Under the pieces are notes generated by a model that did no database searches, was not told the origin of the DNA, and saw only the letters and a program-made list of their open reading frames with translations. This document shows positions 61,201-64,000 of a DNA stretch of 64,000 bases, piece by piece. Made by a program: the position numbers and the translations under genes. Within the stretch, counting starts at the first letter, position 1. Every line of letters starts with the position of its first letter. This DNA is from Pocillopora verrucosa (lineage: Eukaryota; Cnidaria; Anthozoa; Scleractinia; Pocilloporidae): positions 3,092,309 to 3,156,308 of the forward strand of contig NC_089325.1 in NCBI RefSeq assembly GCF_036669915.1, read 5' to 3'.

Positions 61201-61984
61201 CTACTTCACTCCTTCTACACACCCACATGAATGCTCTTCTGTTTTCTCGATCCATAAACCTTTGAAGACTATTCGGATTTGAACTAGGAACTACACGGCC
61301 TGAAGGGTATAATGTCCCCTCCAACTGCTTGTGTGATTTCTGATGCGATATTCCGTAGGCTAAGCACAATTCAGATTAAAATGTAGCCATTTAGTTGGAC
61401 TTAGCGAAAAAAAAAATATTCAATTTCATTTACAGACAGAATCGATGGAATCGAGGGAATCGATGGAATAATGGTCTTAATAAAAAAATTAAATCGTTGG
61501 TGATACATAGACAATTATATTAGATTTTCCCCTACTACAAAATCGTTGCGTATCCTACTCTCTGAGCGTCGAGTTGAAGACACCAATACGCCGTTTTGTT
61601 CCGCGTGTATGCTACAACACTCCTGTTGGGGAGTAGGTCTGCTCTGTAAGGATGCATTTCGAGTGTGTTGTTCGGACGAATGTGCAGATTCTAAGATTTC
61701 TTCGATCTGATCATGGGCTTCTGTTTCTCCCAGAGGTCTCCTAGAGTCTTCCACGAACTCTGACTCAAGAAGTAAATCTTCTTCCCTGCCATCAGTGCTT
61801 TTCCGAACTGTGTGTGATGGCAGTTACTGAAGTGTCTGCAATGATGGTTGGCTACCGTAACCGGCGACGGAGCGAGTGCCATCGGAGAGGGACATGAAGT
61901 TAGAGTCGAGGTTCTTTCCCCCATTGTCTGTATCCCGTAATCGTCGGCAGCGTTTCTAGTCAAAGGATTGTACCTGCTATCCAT
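58237..61984 (-). pseudogene. Unit F zinc-ribbon/UPA/CARD gene, 5' part damaged
   Basis: Recognised exons on the minus strand: 61984 ATG exon, UPA exons 60867-60991, 60516-60691 and 59793-59966, and a CARD exon 58237-58556. The CARD (LRSCHVSLLENIGDP, then RGNILDLIIDIM, then NQEAA) is intact and closest to that of unit C. Lesions: the first exon is open from ATG for 97 codons but the acidic linker that should follow lies in another frame. The second UPA exon has two extra bases at its acceptor, so its phase no longer fits the exon before it. The small exon joining UPA to CARD is uncertain (candidate 58614-58635, right phase, weak acceptor). This may be a decaying gene, or the splicing may differ from the sister genes. 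Confidence 0.6.
60180..60385. repeat. Fold-back repeat in an intron of gene F
   Basis: Contains the inverted pair CCACCGTAAAGAGTTT and AAACTCTTTACGGTGG around GACGCTCGAAACG. The flank at 60177-60220 resembles 3800-3850 (TTTCTAAAG.AAC, GCTGCGTC). Confidence 0.6.
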
Positions 61985-62736
61985 TGCTCTGCTTTAGGGA
62001 TACCGAAGGTACAGCAAACCACCGAGATATGCCCCTATGCGGCGATAAGTTATTTTATATTTTCACAACGTGCTCTGTAAGCACTTTCGTTTCCGTCGAA
62101 CAGAGTCTTTTCCAGCCATTCAGCGTTTAGAGTGTTAATAATTTATTATGAACGGGATCATATGATTGGTTGTGGGTAGCTAAGTTTGAAGTTTAATTGG
62201 AAGGGGAATCCCCGCACTCCTACGAAGTGAAAAGATTCGACGAGTCGGGGGTGTTGGCATTGTAGTCGAGTTCACCGTTGCTGACAAGACCGCTCACCTA
62301 ACTTTCCCTCATAACGTTGTCATGAAAAGGCGTAAGTACCTGGAATTCAGTATTCTTGCTTTGCATGTGTCACGCTGTTTCAGCATGTATTTTAAATGCG
62401 ATCTTCTTTTGGATTTCGATCACGTCACACAATTTTAAGTTATTGATTCCCGTCAAAATCATTTGAATGTTGTAGGTTATTCGCAAGGCACAAAGGCAAT
62501 CAAAACTAAAGGACAATTGTAATGTTTAGTGAGTAAGCAAAAGGATAAATCTTCCTAATTTTCTGAGCGTTATGATTACCTTAAGAATGTGCTTCGCCTA
62601 GCACTTTCGATCAATGACGTTTGTTACTTTACCCAATTTAGGCCTGGTTAAACACGGGATTAAGTAAGCCGACCCTTCAGCTCAATTAGTGGCGTTTTCT
62701 TTAAATTTTACCTTTGCAGATCTGAGAGACCAAAGA
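61985..62736. promoter_or_regulatory. Unit F divergent promoter
   Basis: Contains an IRF-type core (AACGAAAG on the minus strand, 62084-62094), CCAAT boxes (ATTGG near 62166 and 62197) and a kappaB site at 62203-62213. The architecture is kept although both flanking genes look damaged. Confidence 0.55.
62203..62213 (+). promoter_or_regulatory. kappaB-type site GGGGAATCCCC
   Basis: Identical 11-mer to units C and E. Confidence 0.68.
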
Positions 62737-64000
62737 ATGTACATTCTGAGCCTCTTTAATGTGTTCATTCCAATTTCTCTCCATTAAAAATGTGAGTAAA
62801 CCGTTATTCTTTAGGAATTTTCAAAAAATTTAAATGAATATATTACGAAGTGACAGTTTGCCGCCCGTCTCGGTCAAATTCCACGAAATTCTCAGCGATA
62901 ACCCCATTGCATTACAAATGACCTTTACAAACGACATTGGATCATTTCCTAGAAAGCAATGCCAGTGATAAAAGACACAGCTACGTGATTATTTACCAGA
63001 CTAAACGGCACAGAGGTAGACCGTTGAAAGCAGGATAAAGAATAGAGCAGCTTTGCTCCTAACGGCTTATCAACAAAGACAGGTCTACAGTATCCTGACA
63101 TCTCCACACTGATTGGCGAGCTTAGAAAGATTTCGATGTTCCTCACACTGAGGTTTAGGCACCAGTCTTCCTTAACAGCTTCTAAATTAAATTATAGAGG
63201 GTCTTATAATACATGATAATAAACATCAATTTGCTTTTTATCAGGTTCATACCGTCTGTAACTATGACGAATTTGAAGTCGAAGATGTGTTCAACACACG
63301 TTCTTGTCAAAAATGTCTATCTTGTCCTCCTGGAATGGTCTAACACCACAATGTGGGCAGTTTTGTTAGTTATGGTGAAAAAGTTATTGTGAGCCATGTG
63401 AACCTGGAAAATCTTACTCTCCTAATAATGATAGCAGTTCATGCCTGTCATGTGGAATCTGCTCTGACCATGAAAGCCGCAAGAGGAACTGTTCCTTGAC
63501 GAATAATTCACAGTGTGAACATGGCTGTGGCAAAGGGTTTTACTTTGAAGAACTCACTGGAGATTGTAAGCCCTGTTCCTTCTGCTTTTCCTATCTTCCC
63601 AATTGTAACATAAAAATAGTGTGAAAAGAAGGTTGCAAGGACATGCCATTTACAGACAATGCGATGCCAATGCGATTGGCTGTCAATTACCAAAATGTAG
63701 AGAAGATCAATCCCTTGTTGTAACCCAAGAAAAAAGACAGTGCATACTGTGTGGATTGTAAAATCTGCCGGCGGGAACATCACCCTTTCCACAATGTGGA
63801 AATGGAATCATAATAAAAAGCATTGATGATATAAAATGTATTAAGTGCTCTCGTGGCAACAACGTTTTCTGAAAAGCCAACTAAGCAAACTTGTAAGAAA
63901 TGCTCCATTTGTGCAGTTGGACAGAGAGAAACTGACACCCTGCAATATGACACATGATAGGATTTGTGGGAAATGTGACAAAGGACTTCTATGGCAGTAA
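62737..64000 (+). pseudogene. Unit F TNFR-type receptor remnant, runs off window
   Basis: From acceptor 63244/63245 the sequence matches the CRD exon of receptor C (CNYDEFEVEDVF, SCQKCLSCPPGM). A one-base loss brings TAA at 63341-63343. Further frame changes are needed to follow the repeats (CGICSDHES-, CKPCSFC- and CKKCSICAVGQ-type segments), at least three in 750 bases. A candidate signal-peptide exon (ATG 62737, MYILSLFNVFIPISL) meets TAA just before its donor. Several lesions make a pseudogene likely, though uncorrected indels near the window edge cannot be excluded. The ZU5-UPA part, if any, lies beyond 64000. Confidence 0.72.

Overview
The window is eukaryotic and animal: multi-exon genes with GT/AG introns, about one-third G+C, secreted TNF-receptor-type cysteine-rich domains (CRDs), death-fold domains, tRNA-derived SINEs and many small palindromic MITEs. 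The repeat families and the immune-type domain mix point to an anthozoan cnidarian, most likely a stony coral. That is inference from sequence character, not a database match.

Most of the window is one tandem gene cluster of about six units (A-F). In five units a minus-strand gene and a plus-strand gene start head to head, 0.3-0.8 kb apart. The plus genes are TNFR-type receptors: signal peptide, CRDs, one membrane helix, then an UNC5/PIDD-like ZU5-UPA module and, in unit C, a C-terminal death domain (DD). The minus genes encode predicted cytoplasmic proteins: an N-terminal zinc ribbon, an acidic low-complexity linker, a UPA-like domain split into three exons at the same places as the receptor UPA, and in the complete version (C) a C-terminal CARD.

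Layout. A: minus gene 3078 to beyond base 1 (3' end off the window), receptor 3378-11435. B: minus gene 25350-21704 (no CARD), receptor 25785-30236, with a dead CARD relic at 11932-12290 beyond receptor A. C: minus gene 34331-30876 (complete, CARD), receptor 35088-40132 (complete, DD). D: lone receptor 43329-47477 with a DD, no ZU5-UPA, no divergent partner and a frameshift in the membrane helix. E: minus gene 52370-49902 (no CARD), receptor 52818-56147 that has lost all CRDs. F: minus gene about 61984-58237 (CARD intact, 5' part damaged), receptor remnant 63245 to the window end (frameshifted).

Each of the five divergent promoters, and the region upstream of D, has a near-palindromic kappaB-type site (GGGGAATCCCC or close variants). 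All except C also have an IRF/ISRE-type element (GAAAnnGAAA or AAnnGAAA), and most have a CCAAT box. Receptor and adaptor therefore look co-induced by Rel/NF-kappaB and IRF factors.

The proposed system, by inference, is a TNFR surface sensor with a ZU5-UPA tail that couples through UPA-UPA contact to a co-transcribed zinc-ribbon-UPA-CARD adaptor. UPA domains next to CARDs drive assembly in vertebrate NLRP1 and CARD8. The copies have diversified by losing modules (DD, CARD or ectodomain), which gives candidate decoys. The stretch 12.3-21.7 kb is mostly repeats plus a dead BMT5-like/FDXACB1-like gene.

Exon borders were read by eye from splice sites, reading phase and comparison among the copies. 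No search or alignment software was used.
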